Made by a program: the position numbers and the translations under genes. A DNA stretch of 64,000 nt from assembly GCA_007922305.1 (NCBI GenBank), contig ML677366.1, forward strand, positions 14,118,489 through 14,182,488, written 5' to 3'. A model generated the notes under the pieces. The model was not told the DNA's origin. It saw only the letters and a list, made by a program, of their open reading frames with translations, and searched no databases. Source of the DNA: Dermatemys mawii. Taxonomy: Eukaryota > Chordata > Testudines > Dermatemydidae. Below are positions 12,980 through 24,984 of this stretch, in pieces (position 1 is the stretch's first letter; each line of letters starts with the position of its first letter).

Positions 12980-13292
12980 CAGTGGTGGGCAACCTGTGGC
13001 CCACACGCAGCCCATCAGGGTAATCCGCTGGTGGGCCGCCACACAGTTTATTTACATTTGCACGGTGGCCCGCAGCTCCCAGTGGCAGCGGTTCACCGTT
13101 CCCAGCCAATGGGAGCTGCGGAAAATGGCATGGGCTGCAGGGATGTGCTGACTGCCTCTTCCCATAGCTCCCATTGGTCGGGAACGGCGAACCATGGCCA
13201 CTCAGGGCTGCAGCTGGCCTTGCAAATGTAAACAAACTCTCTGGCGGCCCACCAGCAGATTACCCTGACGGGCCACAGGTTGTCCACCACTG
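12980..13292. mobile_element. foldback hAT-type MITE
   Basis: The ends are 'cagtggtgggcaacctgtgg' and 'ccacaggttgtccaccactg', perfect inverted copies. A perfect 8-bp duplication 'ttctacag' sits at 12972-12979 and 13293-13300. Pairing continues inward for most of the 313 bp: 'aatccgctggtgggc' on the left matches 'gcccaccagcagatt' on the right. The DNA is GC-rich against AT-rich surroundings. The ORFs on both strands are side effects of the palindrome. Confidence 0.9.
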
Positions 13293-13300
13293 TTCTACAG

Positions 13301-13853
13301 ACTCTCATGCCCAGCTCCTCTACATTTTCTTCCTAAATTGTTGCATAAGAAAGAGAATTAAAGGAAACCTGTTTTGATTTCTAATTCTTTTTAAGCAAGA
13401 AGAGTAAACCACCACAAAACCCAGGCTCCTGCATCTATGAGTGTGTTCAGCCTGTTTTGATCCCCTGAATATGTTGGATACTGCCCTTGAGCTATGCACT
13501 GAATTCCCATTGACATCAGCAAGAGTGTTGCAAAAAAATATTGAAACAACCCCTTCAGCGCAGACTCTGTATGCAAATACAATATGCAATGCTAGCTTCA
13601 GGCTATGTGTACACTCCTATGTACAGCCTGCCCAAGGCTTTTACCATTTCCATTTTGAGGGCTTGAGTGGTAGTGTATGGACTGTTGTTCATGTGTGAAT
13701 TTCACTCACCTTGAACAGGTGCTGTATTTGTTCTCATTGATCTCATGAATAGTGATGTAGTGATGCCAGATGATACAACTAATGTTATCAGCCAGGTATT
13801 TTTCCTCTGTTGTTTCAGGGGATTTTTTAGTAGTATTTAACTGATGATGGTGT
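13301..13853. other. non-coding; possible MITE scrap
   Basis: Around 13606, 'aggctatgtgtacactcc' resembles one end of the 'ggctacgtctaca' MITE family seen at 34008. No matching second end was found. Confidence 0.35.
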
Positions 13854-13973
13854 TGATTCAGGAAAGCATCCCCATTCAGGACAGCATTTAAGCACTTGCT
13901 TCCTATTAAGCATGCGCTTAAATCTCATTAACTGCCTAGTAAGCATATGCTGAAGTACTTATGAATCAGGGCC
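13854..13973. repeat. small foldback repeat
   Basis: The arms are 'tgattcagg...cagcatttaagcacttg' and 'agcatatgctgaagtact...tgaatcagggcc'. It is the same family as 51191-51313. Confidence 0.55.
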
Positions 13974-14500
13974 TATACCATTGTGGCCCTAGCATTTCTT
14001 TGCAACATTCATTCTTTTAATTGCATCTTTGGACAAGTAATAAATCATCCATGGGAACCAAAGTATGTAAAATCTTTAAGTTCATTTGACTACTTTATTG
14101 CAATGGAAAAGAGATTTTCATAATGTGGGTGCATTAATATGTTCTGATTAGCTCTTAACAGTGATAGGAGTAGATAAAATAAGCCCTCTAACATACTTCA
14201 GATGTGCGCAGAAATGTGTTAAATTGGTTTAACATATTTTTTAAATGAGGCTTTTGTTGTGGGTGTGAGTGTGGGTTTTTTTAATTACATTAAAAAATTA
14301 GCTCTCTGGTTCTTCAATGGCACATTCATTTATATCACTTTATCTTCCTTGATATCTTCACTTTCTTACAGGCATTGTTTTTAAATTCCCTGCATTATTA
14401 GGATTTAAGTTGAACAACTGCTTCTTTAGTCAACCTACTGGTTTAAACTATGTAGCTTTTTTTCATGTAGCACCTTAGGTGCACATGTGAGTTGTCTGGA

Positions 14501-14590
14501 CAATCTGTTTGTACAGAGCCTAGCACAATTGTCCATCACTGGGGTTCCCAAGCACTATGGCAATATTTGTAGTAATAACAATAATAATTA
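14501..14590 (-). repeat. SINE/LINE-tail copy ('tgtacagcgcctagcac' family)
   Basis: 'tttgtacagagcctagcaca' through 'gttcccaagcac' and 'gtaataacaataata' matches the reverse strand of the family at 35494. Its class is uncertain (CORE-type SINE or L3-like tail). Confidence 0.55.
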
Positions 14591-15289
14591 TTTGGACCAT
14601 GCATACCTAAGCCATTTTTCTGATACCTGATATTTTCCGAATAGCTTGTGTTGTCATTTTAAACCACACTGAAAGTCAGGCTGACTTGAGGTTTTCCAGA
14701 CATGGTTCCAATTCCTTTCCCCACTAGACACCTCCTCCAAGGCTCTGCAGTAGGACTGGGTGGAAAAAGGTAATTCTTTTTTATGGAGAATTTCAATATT
14801 TCAAGATTTGGTTCCATTTGGGTTAGGAATGAATTTAAAAAAAAATTGAAATGCTCAATGAAAGAGAATGGAGCCCTGACTCCAGGACAGTCCTCATGGT
14901 TGGCTGTCAAGGAGACAGGCAGGTGAGCTGGCAGCAATCCATACAGATTGAACTGATGATTGGGTTCCCCTGCAACGTTGGCTGAATCAGGCCTACTCTG
15001 CAAAACATTCAATTTTTTCTGAATTGGCAAATTCTGACCAGTTCTGCTCTGCATATCCTCTCTGTACAGTAGTGTTTTCCCAACAAGTCTGCCTTATTCA
15101 GTTGATCAGTCCCAAATCTGCCTGATTGACTAACTGATACCATGGACATACACTTATTGTCCATTGTTGTGTGTTCTGAAAAGTTGAGCTCAGCTGACCA
15201 GAGACAAGGGTGTGGTTTGGGGCAGAACCAGAGGTTCACTCCATCCTTGCACTTTTTTGTACTAATTTATTTTCTAAGGCTTTCACATA
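14591..15289. other. non-coding, nothing recognised
   Basis: A 131-codon minus-strand frame (14659-15054) shows no family resemblance. I see no splice or repeat logic. Confidence 0.45.
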
Positions 15290-15400
15290 TGTTCTAGGGA
15301 TTATTTTGGGGAAGTTCTCTGGCCTGGGTTAGACAGGAGGTCAGACTAAATGATCACAATGATCCCTTTTGGCCTTGGAATCTATGAAACTATGAAAACA
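15290..15400 (+). repeat. CR1-type LINE 3' end
   Basis: 'ctctggcctgggttagacag', 'gaggtcagactaaatgatca' and 'tttggccttggaatctatg' form a typical CR1 3' terminus with a short 'ctatgaaactatga' tail. Confidence 0.75.
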
Positions 15401-15607
15401 CATACATTGCACTGGGTACCATAAACAGGGACTCATTCCAAAAAGACAGACCCTCAGATCAAAGTCTATAGACAGACTAAGCTCTACTAACAATAAAGTA
15501 CTGACCAATTTGGTAGAAATGCTGTGGATTTTGTCATATGTTCCGTAACACGCACTGAAAAGCAAGGCTACTTAGCTTTCACATCAGAAGTTCCTTCCAT
15601 GGTGATA

Positions 15608-16145
15608 GATTCAGAGAATCACAGGGATTAGAAAAATGAAAGGAACAAGACCTATTATGATAGGTCACTTTGTCCAGCACAGGGTCCTTTCCTACAATAT
15701 TTTTATTATTTGCCATTATTATTTTGTTTTTGTAAGAAATACTTAGCTTAGCATTCCTTTTTCCTCTTTTGTTACAGAGAAGCCAAATATAAACTAAATA
15801 ACTCTATTTTATATCATTTTCCACCATCTTCTTTTAAATATCCCCAGGGATGGCACTTTCCTGGGGAGACTATTTCACAGTTGAACAGAGCTTTTGTCCT
15901 CATATTTCCTATCAGGAAATATTCTGAACATGAATACCGTGCTCCTAGTCATTGTTCACCCAAGTGATATATATTTAGTTCATAGTCTTTTCTCATGTAT
16001 CAATCCTTTTAGCCCCTAATCATTTTCACTGCTCTTTGAGTTGTCTCCAATTTGTCCAGCTCTTCCTGGTAATGAAGTGGCCTGAACTGAGTGCTGTATT
16101 CCAGACAGGCTGCCACCAAAGTAATAGCAGCAGGTGGATTTCCAT
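15608..16145 (-). repeat. CR1-type LINE fragment, antisense
   Basis: On the minus strand, the frame near 16009-16191 reads ELDKLETTQRAVKMIRG, which matches the conserved CR1 ORF2 C-terminal stretch. The 3' terminus is at about 15608 ('agattcagagaatcacaggg'). Stops and indels interrupt the frame. Confidence 0.7.
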
Positions 16146-16340
16146 TAACCGCTCTTCTATACAGTACTGTATTTGAATACTGTAAAAGCAAAGAGGGAAA
16201 AATCCACCAACTAACTTTAAAAATGTTATAACACTGAAAACAGACGATCTGTATGCTCTACAGTTATAGCTATACACACATAGGACAGATGTGGTTGTCC
16301 ATGTTTTAGACCTGTGAAAATTAGACTCTGAATCTTTTAT

Positions 16341-16655
16341 TAGTAGTATTTGATATTTTTTTTGCGATAGCCCTAGGCCAAGATCCTGGCCCCACTGCGC
16401 TAGCTGCAGTACATAGACATAGGAAGAAAGAGTCCCAAACCCACAGAGCTTACAGTCTAAAAAGACAAGTCAGAGAAAGGGTGGGGGAAAAGGAGTTTTT
16501 TAAGTCCCTTGTGCACATGAAGACTTGAAGCACACGGAGATTCTATGTCTTTCCCATGGTCACTCAGGGTGGCTGTGGCAGAACTTAGCAGTGACCCCAG
16601 ATTTCCTGAGTCTCCTGAGTCAGTGCCTTAACCACAAGACCATCCTTTCTCTCTG
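16341..16655 (+). repeat. composite CORE/MIR-type SINE
   Basis: The first part shares the 'cagagcttacagtctaa' block with the copies at 22041 and 35494. The later part, 'tcccatggtcactcagggtg' to 'gccttaaccacaagaccat', matches the 3' half of a MIR-type SINE. Together they suggest one nearly complete old copy. Confidence 0.55.
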
Positions 16656-16967
16656 TTAATTGCATTGTGCTTGGTGGTTCCACACTGGAACAAAATGCAG
16701 CTAAACACACAGAGTGATATTCTGCCTGCCCCTGATGTGAGTGAACAGTGAAGGGACGGCATAAAGGGCTCCCCCTCCCATCACACACAGCCTGCACAAG
16801 AGCCAGGCTGAATGGGAATCCGTGTGCTCCCAGGAGAGTGGGGAAGGCTCCCTCCCTACTTCCCAGGGCACATACAGCAAATATAGTTCAGACAGATCCA
16901 GCCAGCTTGGGGCGAGGAGGAAGCCAAGTTCTGTACAACTGTTGAAAAGTGCTTAGTTTTAGAGAGG

Positions 16968-17232
16968 GGGCTAGAGGAGGGCACCAGGAAGTCTGGCTTC
17001 CATTCCTGACTCTGCCACTGGTATACTATGTGACTTTGGGCAAATCAACTGACTTCTTTGGGGCTCATTCTAGGTATGTATATAGTGGGGGTGACAATAC
17101 CTATCTCACAGAGTTGTTGTGGGGCTGGGGCCTGGATCCTACTGCCAATGGGAGCTTTGCCTTTGACCCCAATGGGAATAGTATCAAACACTCAATTAGG
17201 TCAAATGCGCTGAGATCCTCTATAAGTGCAAA
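16968..17232 (+). repeat. MIR-type SINE, interrupted
   Basis: 'ccattcctgactctgccact' then 'tatgtgactttgggcaaatc' and 'acctatctcacagagttgtt' follow the MIR core order. The tail 'gcgctgagatcctctataag' resumes at about 17202. The 80 bp between carries 'gcctggatcctactgccaat' and 'gaccccaatgggaat', a foldback-repeat-like insertion. Confidence 0.6.
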
Positions 17233-18939
17233 CTCTTGCCCTGAAAATACATGGCAAAGCACTTGACTAAGCCAAAATCCTGTTTTCTGTTTGTATGGTG
17301 TCAATGTGCATTCGAAACAGAGATGGGAGCCATTCTGGGAAATTCAAATCCAGGGTAGGATTTCAAACCCTCCAAAGTTTGGTGTTCCGGATTGACCCTT
17401 TCAGAGGAAGGGGCACCTGCAAAATTCAGCTCCAGATTTTACTTTGGTTCTATGGATCTGGATCCTCTTTTGGATCAAACGCTTCCCTTGCAGCCACTTC
17501 CATTCAGTGACCAGGTCTTGACGTTTAGTTCAAACCTAGCTCTGCACTTAAATCATTTGTTTATCCATTTTTATGATACAGCCATCACATAAGTATAGCA
17601 CCAAGTTCTCCGTATGGCCATCTGGGGACTTGGTAGCCAGCCTAACAGCCTTGTTATTTTGGTGTTAAATAGAGCAGTAACAATAGAGTGAAAACAAAAT
17701 CCAAACAAAAACACCATAACAGGATTTTGGGAAATCATTTCCTTGCATTAGGTAATTGATTCATAATGTGCAACGGAGCCAAAGACAAAGGCTTAATGTG
17801 TCTCGCTCTTTATCACAACAGTAACCTAGACACCGAAAAGAGATATTAGAAAAACTGGATCAATTCAAATAGAAATGGCAGGTTCATTTAAAAATATTTG
17901 GCCGGGTGGATTTAAAATATAATGCCATATGTAGTATTTCTCCAAATCAACAACATGTGCTGTGTAAAACGCTGGTCCCACATCAATAACATCTGCTGAT
18001 TCTGCTTTCTGAGCAGAGTAATCAATCCTTCCCAGCAGGCTGCGGGGCAGAAAAGTAAGATTGCAAACTGAGACTGCCATCTGTATTCCACCTGCCCGAA
18101 CCCCAAATTTGGCAGTGCTCACCCCAAGAGCCAGGTCAGTCCATTCCTCAAGGCTTTGTGACTTCAAAAGGTGTGCAATTTTTCAATATAAAGGATATGC
18201 AAATAGCATCATCAGTAAACTCCTGTAATGGTGCTAAACTAGCTATTTACATTTTGCCGCCTGCCAGCATTGAATAGAAATATTATGTTCCTGAGAGCAG
18301 CTTGGTAATTCACTGCTTGATAGGTTTGCCTTGCATGTAATTGTAAACTCAAACTGCAAACTACGGAACAGGGTAGCAGCAAAGAAGCTAGGGTTACTGG
18401 CAGCATATGTAAATTAAGTTTGATTCAGACGATGTTTTGGAAATACAGTCAGGCCTGTCTAATCCTCCTTGAGTTTGTCTACAATACATTTGCAGACCTG
18501 GAAGAGTTAAATTATAACCATTTGAAAAAAAGTTTTTGTTACTGACTAGGTGATAGCTACAAGGGTATTTTAAATTAATTTTCATCATGGGGCCAAATCA
18601 TGCAGTCCTTGCTTCATTTTTACACAGTCCTTATCCTGAATATAGAGTTTAGAATTTGGTCCATGATTTGGATGAAACCAGATGTGACTATAATAGAAAT
18701 CTTTGACTATTCTGTTTTGTGCAACTATTGAAATTCATTGAGATTATGGGAATAGCCACAAATGTTGGACTTATCTGATCAACAGAGTATACATATCAGC
18801 TACAGAGAGATTAATGCCTAATCACCCATCTTCCCCACCACTATTTTTATAAAACATTTCCATTACATCAGCCCTTTCAGGCCACAATCAGGACCAGGGG
18901 TTCATTTCCCCTGCCCCCAGATGCTTAGTTCCAATCTAA
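17233..18939. other. non-coding, nothing recognised
   Basis: No exon or repeat was identified. The minus-strand ORF at 17865-18167 has no recognisable domain. Confidence 0.45.
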
Positions 18940-19036
18940 GGTCCTGATCCTTCAAATACAAACATTCATAACTTTACACAGGTGAGTAGTCCCATTGAAT
19001 TCTGTGGGATTACTCATTTAGGCAGGATCAAGGCCT
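18940..19036. repeat. small foldback repeat
   Basis: The arms 'ggtcctgatcc' and 'ggcaggatcaaggcc' surround 'gagtagtcccattgaattct' and its inverted partner 'gtgggattactc'. Confidence 0.6.
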
Positions 19037-20806
19037 GCCTAAAAGTTCACCAATGTTTGCTGCATAAATTGATAGGTTAAAGACAATTTAATTAATTATC
19101 AAAAGTGGGTGAAATTGGGGCTGGTGCGGAATTTCCTGCTGACACATTCATGTTTACATTGGTAAGATTCACATTCTCTTCTTGAAATGGAAATTCAGGG
19201 TAGACTTGCTGTCAGTTACAGAGGTTTCGTGAAATGAGGCCTTTCAGAATCGGTGAGAAAATGTAGACATTGCAATGAAAAATGGGGAGGAGGAAATGGT
19301 TCCCTATCAGCTCTTCTTGATTTCCTTTTCCCCAGCAGAGCCAGCTTTGTGAGCTGGCAAAAAAATAGAGGGGGCTTTTGCGAAAGTGCAAAGGAACATT
19401 CCTTCTTGCTAAAAAGAAATGGCCTTTCACCACGGTGAAAATACACATTTGGCAAAACACATTTTTGGGGGTGCTTTTCACAGATCCAGCAAAAAAGGGA
19501 CATTCCCCTCCCCTCACTTTCAGTAGACATGGGATCTTTTATTCTCATTCCAGAGGAAGAAACTGTTCCCTTCCCACAGTCATTATTCTCTGTTTTCAAT
19601 GCTGAGAATTGAACAATTGTTTTAAGTTGAATATTACCTATGGAACAGGGCATTTTCTTAATGCTCTGACCTACTTCAGTCCTGAGCAGGAAGAGGTGAT
19701 TTCTCAGCGTAGTGTTGCTATGAGTTGCCCTATACTGTACGACTGAAAAATGCAGCCCAGCAACTGCATATAATAGAACGCAATACCGGCTCCTGTCCAA
19801 CAGACCAACTGCCCTATCACAACCAACTGTTCTCATTGATAGAAACATGAAATGGAAAGTATCCCCCACATGAGAAGACTTGGGAAGCAGCAAGCACAGC
19901 AGATAGCTGAGTGTTCAGAACAGCACTGAATTGTTCTGCATATCTCTGGTAGCAGCATCTCAGCAGTAATGTATTTGGGGATTCAGACACATGTCCAAAG
20001 CTACAAAATATGCACAACCTTTAACAGTCGTGCTGTAGAAGGATGGACCTTTTCAGCTTAGGAGTGGGGTGGGAAATCAAGCTAGATATATTTTCATTTG
20101 TCAAAGAACTTGGGGGGGGGGGGAGAAGGAGGAGGAAGGCATATGAAGTATGTATTCCAGTCCTTTGTGTAGTATATTACAAAGGCAGTCTATTTTTGTT
20201 CTGCCATTATGCCATGGGTAATTCATCTCCTTGTAACAACAAAACAATAAGGAAAAAATTGGACCTTTTCCTGTGAATCAACTCCAGTACTTTTGCGAAG
20301 CTTGTACCTACTTTCATAAGAGCCTTATGCAAGCCCATATTTTCCTTTAGGAACCTGGCAGTAAAGAGACAAGGTACTCTTGAATATAGAATGCAAAATA
20401 CAGTGACACAGGACAGCTGAACAGGTCTTGATAATAGTCAGCCTGAATTAACATCTGAACCTCAATGGAAATCAATGTGAGCTCTGGAAAAGTTAAAAAA
20501 ATCTTTTAAAACAAATATATTAAAACAAAATCACTTTTGCTGCCTATTTGCCTCCTTTAATTTCTTCAGTACAAAAATGCAATGTTCATTTTTATTTTGA
20601 TCATCTAAGTACATTCTGGCTATGGGAGGTCTCCATGTAATTCAGAGGAAAGGCCAAAATTTTGAAGGAGAGAAGAGAAATCAGCCAAAGTAGTAAAGAG
20701 AACAAGATCTGTGATGATCAAGGATGACTACGATAAAAATGTATGTCATATACAGACCTCATTATTGATTAGAAGTCCTAGCATTTGCTTGCAAATTGTG
20801 ATATAT
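19037..20806. other. non-coding; one long unassigned minus-strand ORF
   Basis: A 225-codon frame lies at 19216-19893 on the minus strand. It shows no motif I recognise and no biased composition suggesting a protein. A G run of about 12 lies at 20110. Nothing else was recognised. Confidence 0.4.
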
Positions 20807-20876
20807 GCCCCGGTGGTCAAATGGATAAGACCACAAGTCTATTCTGTACATCCTAATCAGGATGGTCTGCAGCCAT
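20807..20876 (+). pseudogene. tRNA-Arg-like sequence (SINE head or tRNA pseudogene)
   Basis: The first 24 bases, beginning 'gccccggtggtcaaatgg' and continuing 'ataaga', resemble the 5' half of vertebrate tRNA-Arg, including a box-A-like 'tggtcaaatgg'. The T-arm box B and the 3' acceptor strand do not fit, so it is not a functional tRNA. It could be the head of a decayed SINE. Confidence 0.35.
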
Positions 20877-21489
20877 ATAGAAAAGAAATTATATTTTGCC
20901 CTGTGTCATGCACAAGGTCATGGCAAGAGTCAGTTCCAGACCAGAGACTCAAACCCAAATCTCTTGCCTCTCTGTTTTTTGTGCTAATCAATACTTTCTC
21001 CCAAATAAGCAGGCACCTTACTACAAGAATCAGAAACATTATTCCCATACTATTTCTGTCCCAGAGCAAACCAGAGAGTACCACAAATGTCACAAGGAAA
21101 CCTAATCTCATAAGACTTCCAGCCTAATTTCCAGATGAAGAGCAATGAATTAATACAGATAAGCTTTGGTTTCTACTCTTAGCCAAAGAGGAATGTCAGA
21201 CCTTTAGAGGTTTGTCCGTCACACATAATGACTTATTGTTATTGCAGGTAGCTGCTTCATTGTATAATGAGGTACCGTTATTGTTCTTGCAGGTAGCTAT
21301 TGTTCATTCTGTAAGTTCTACAACATGCTATCCTGACCAAGATACTGTGGATATTGGAAGACATTGATTAGTCCTATAGTGCTGCAATTGCTTATATGCA
21401 CCAAGGTGACTAACAAAAGACTTCCTAGTAAATTGTGAAAAAGGTTAAAATAATAGTGAGAGAATATATTGGGAGTTGAGAAGGTAGAT

Positions 21490-21731
21490 TGGCAGGCACC
21501 CTGCAGGGGTTTCACCTTCCTTTGCAGTGTGGGGCACTGGTCACTTGCTACTTTGAACTAGAGTAAATGGTGGAGTTTCTGTAATTTGAAATCTGTAAAT
21601 CAAGACCTGAGGACTTTAATAATTCAGCCAGAGGTTATGGGTCTGTTGCACGAGTGGGCGAGTGAGAGGTTCTGTGGCCTATGGTGCAGACTGGATGATC
21701 ATGATGGTCTTTTCTGGCTTTAAAGTCTCTC
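21490..21731 (+). repeat. CR1-type LINE 3' UTR and end
   Basis: 'ggtttcaccttcctttgcag', 'ggggcactggtcacttgcta', 'ttcagccagaggttatgggt' and 'gactggatgatcatgatggt' follow the 3' UTR order of a common reptile CR1 subfamily. The end is 'tctggctttaaagtct'. Confidence 0.75.
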
Positions 21732-22040
21732 TCACTTTTTTACGTTCCCCCATTTGTTCCATTAGGAAAAGGGGAGAGAAGAGAGAGAAAACCCTGAACT
21801 TTTCAAACAAATATCTGCAAAACCAACATGTTCCTTTTGTTTCAGGAAAAAAAATTGTTTTGAATTTTTTCACTAAAAAAACAAACAAAAAAGTGAAACA
21901 TTTCAAACAAAATGGAAACTGTTAATTTCCTTTCTAAATGTTTTGTGTGGAAAAAAAGGTCAACCCCCTGTTAATACAACTAACTTCAGAAAGGAAGACG
22001 GACTCTGACCCTGCAATGGTGCTTTGAAGAACTTTAACTA

Positions 22041-22285
22041 TATTATTCTTATTTACTATTTGTTTTGTCATAGCGCCTTGGAGCCCCAGCCATGGACCAG
22101 AACCCCACTGTGCTAGGTGCTGTGCAAAAACAGAGAACAAAAAGACAGTCCCTGTCCCAATTAGCTTGCAATCTAAGCATAGGACAAGAGCCAATAGTTG
22201 GATACAGACAGGGGAGCGGAAAGGATCAAGGAGATAATACTGCTTAGAACGGTAGGCTGTGGTGTCAGTGGGCCAGCTGCTTAAC
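22041..22285 (+). repeat. SINE/LINE-tail copy ('ccattgtgctaggcgctgt' family)
   Basis: 'gaccagaaccccactgtgct', 'aaaaagacagtccctgtccc' and 'ggatacagacagg' match the copy at 35494 block by block. Confidence 0.65.
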
Positions 22286-23616
22286 CCTTTTCAAGCTTTC
22301 TGTAGGCATTACAAAACATCACTAGAACCATGAAGCACTTGTGTTTTCAGGAAATCAGTAAGAAACTGCACATATTCCAGTCTTTAGCTAGGATAGGTCT
22401 AGCAAAACCAGCATTCACTCACATAAAACTGATTGTCACATCCCCAAAACAGACCTGAGTCCAACCTCCAGAACTAAAGTATCTCTGGATGGGGTGTTTG
22501 AAATCCAAGCCCTGGCGTACGCCTGAATTCTTTAAAAAAAATCCTATCTTTCTAATGGGCCAAACCACACCCCCAGATTCAAGCACCTTCCCACTTTGGA
22601 ATCAAAATCCAGGTCCCGAGCTGCCACCGACTGTTTGAATGTAGCTGTGCCCAGAAGTGCACTGATGCATCACAAGAAGAGTGGAGATGAGCTGTGGTAG
22701 AGTATCTGCTGCTGTGCCATTTGGATTTGCTCTGAGTGTGCTCTCTATGGTCTCTGTAGCTCCCTGCACAGCAGGGAGTCTGTCAAGGTAGGGAGAACAC
22801 AAAGGCGTTTCAAGTAAATTTGGCTAAAAATAGGTGCAGACAGTTCCTTTGAGCTTCCCAGTGTTCTCACTCTGCCCAAGTTATTTTCCTGAAAGTAGAG
22901 TGATAACTGCACATTTTGGTGCTCCAGAGAGGAAGGAGTTAGGAGTCTGTGACAAAAGAGAGAAATAGCCATGAAAATGAGAAATGCAAACGGATGATTG
23001 AAAAATAAAGACAAAAACTAGCTAAGGGATGGAACTGAAAGCAAAGAAATCCCTCCAGGTTCCCTTCTGGAAAGAAATAGAGTAAAAAAGCAAACAGAGG
23101 GAATAGAAGCAACTGCAGTAGCTTCTTCTCTCATAGTGAGCTCTCAATGAAATTGTCTAGGATTTAAGTGGGTGGCCTCTTTGACTTCCTGAGTCAGCAG
23201 CAGAGGTAGCATTGCTTTGGGGAACAAAGGGGAAAAGAGCAAGGATCGTGAGCAAGATGAGAAGAATGAGGCCCCAAACCAATGAGCTGCTATGGCAGGG
23301 CACTGGGAAAAGTGAGAGGCATAGTTCACGGCCCAGGTTTCCAGATGGTGTGTGCCAGCTTCCCACTGAGTAATTGTTTGAGTAGGATACAGAGAAGCCC
23401 AGCCATGCAATCATGTGCAGGGAGCTGATGTACAGCATGCAAGCACGTGGCTGGTGAAAATGAATGGTGCTATTTACATTATTTATAACACAATTAAATA
23501 AATAATAAAATCCTATGAATATTAACTGGAGTTGCCAGCATTAATTTCCCTGGAATAACGGCAAGGTGTTGCACATGCCAGTCACCCCCATCATTCCTTT
23601 CCCAGCACTGCTGCAC
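22286..23616. other. non-coding, nothing recognised
   Basis: ORFs of 60-93 codons on the minus strand (22602-23438) carry no recognisable family signature. Confidence 0.45.
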
Positions 23617-23628
23617 TATACGATATTA

Positions 23629-24789
23629 AGAATCAGAGAGGTAGCCATGTTAGTCTGGAATTGCAGAAGTGACAAAGAGTCCTGTGCTGTCTTAAAGACT
23701 GACTAAAGTATTAGAGCATAAGCTTTCGTGGGCATACCCACTTCATCGGATGCATGCAGTGGAAGTATCATGGGGCAGGTATAAATAGGTAGGCAAGAAC
23801 CAGGTAAGAGATAACAGGGTTAGTCCAATGAGGCTGAACAGATCAACAGAGCCAGACGTACCCAGAAGCCTGCTGCTGCAAGACAAGCCCAAGAAAGAAA
23901 ACAACAGAACACCACTGGCCATCACCTACAGTCCTCAGTTAAAGCCTGTACAACGCATCATCAGTGATCTACAACCCATCCTGGACAACAATCCCTCACT
24001 TTCACAGGCCTTGGGAGGCAGACCAGTCCTCGCCCACAGACAACCCACCAACCTGAAGCATATTCTCACTAGCAACAGCACACCACAGCATAATAACTCT
24101 AACTCAGAAACCAATCCATGCAACAAACCTCGATGCCAACTCTGCCCACATATCTACACCAGCAACACCATCACCGGACCTAACCAGATCAGCCACACCA
24201 TCACTGGTTCATTCACCTGCACATCTACCAATGTAATATATGCCATTATGTGCCAGCAGTGTCCCTTTGCTATGTACATCGGCCAAACTGGACAGTCCCT
24301 ATGAAAAAGAATAAATGGACACAAATCAGATATCAGGAATGGCAACATACAAAAACCTGTAGGAGAACACTTCAATCTCCCTGCACACACAATTACAGAT
24401 TTAAAAGTCACTATACTGCAGCAAAAAAACTTTAAGACCAGACTGCAAAGAGAAACTGCAGAGTTGCAATTCATTTGCAAATTTGATACAGTCAACTCAG
24501 GACTGAATAGGGATTATGAATGGCTAGCTAACTACAAGAGCATTTTCTCTTCTCTCGCTGTTCACACCTTCAGTTCAGCTGCTAGAGGAATACCTCACCC
24601 TCCCTGATTAGAGATAACAAGCTGGTTCAGCCTCATTGGACTAACCCTGTTATCTCTAACCTGGTTCTTGCCTACCTATTTATACCTGCCCCTGGATACT
24701 TCCACTGCATGCATCCGACGAAGTGGGTACCAGCCCACGAAAGCTTATGCTCTAATACTCTTTAAGGTGCCACAGGACTCTTTGTCACT
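23629..24789 (+). mobile_element. Penelope-like retroelement, 5' truncated, inverted flanks
   Basis: The insertion is bounded by a perfect 12-bp duplication 'tatacgatatta' (23617-23628 and 24790-24801). The left flank (about 23669-23840) is an inverted copy of the right flank (about 24620-24789): 'gcataagctttcgtgggc' on the left against 'gcccacgaaagcttatgc' on the right. This arrangement is known for Penelope-like elements. Between the arms lies the 3' part of the ORF. The right end is cut about 40 bp short of the left arm's outer sequence ('gtagccatgttagtctgg'). Confidence 0.88.
23828..24607 (+). pseudogene. Penelope-like element ORF 3' part (GIY-YIG endonuclease)
   Basis: This is the C-terminal end of the single Penelope-like polyprotein, downstream of its reverse transcriptase, which is missing here. 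Visible parts are the linker with GGRPVLAHRQP, a cysteine knuckle CNKPRCQLC, then FTCTSTNVIYAIMCQQCP and YIGQTGQSL, the start of a GIY-YIG nuclease domain that nicks target DNA. The frame stops at TGA 24302-24304, where the family normally has arginine (a CGA-to-TGA type change). It then stays open through RINGHKSDI and EHFN to TGA 24605-24607. The ATG at 23828 lies in the inverted flank and is not a native start. This is a dead copy with one visible lesion plus the 5' truncation. Confidence 0.85.
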
Positions 24790-24984
24790 TATACGATATT
24801 AATTATTCTTTAATATTTAAATAGCAGAATAGTGTCCAGAAGCCCGAATAAGCCTTGCAAGCCCGTTGTGCCATGTGTGGTGCCACATATGCTGGAGCTA
24901 GATACATGAAGGATCTTCACTGCCCAGTGTTGTCAAAGTGATACGGAAATGTGTGACACAACTGGTCCTCTTTCCCACTGATTA

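Noticed and set aside
12846..13377. Cluster of overlapping ORFs on both strands
   Set aside because: They arise from the GC-rich palindromic hAT MITE, where each strand mirrors the other.
20711..21127. 138-codon plus-strand ORF
   Set aside because: It overlaps the tRNA-like sequence and has no recognisable protein features.
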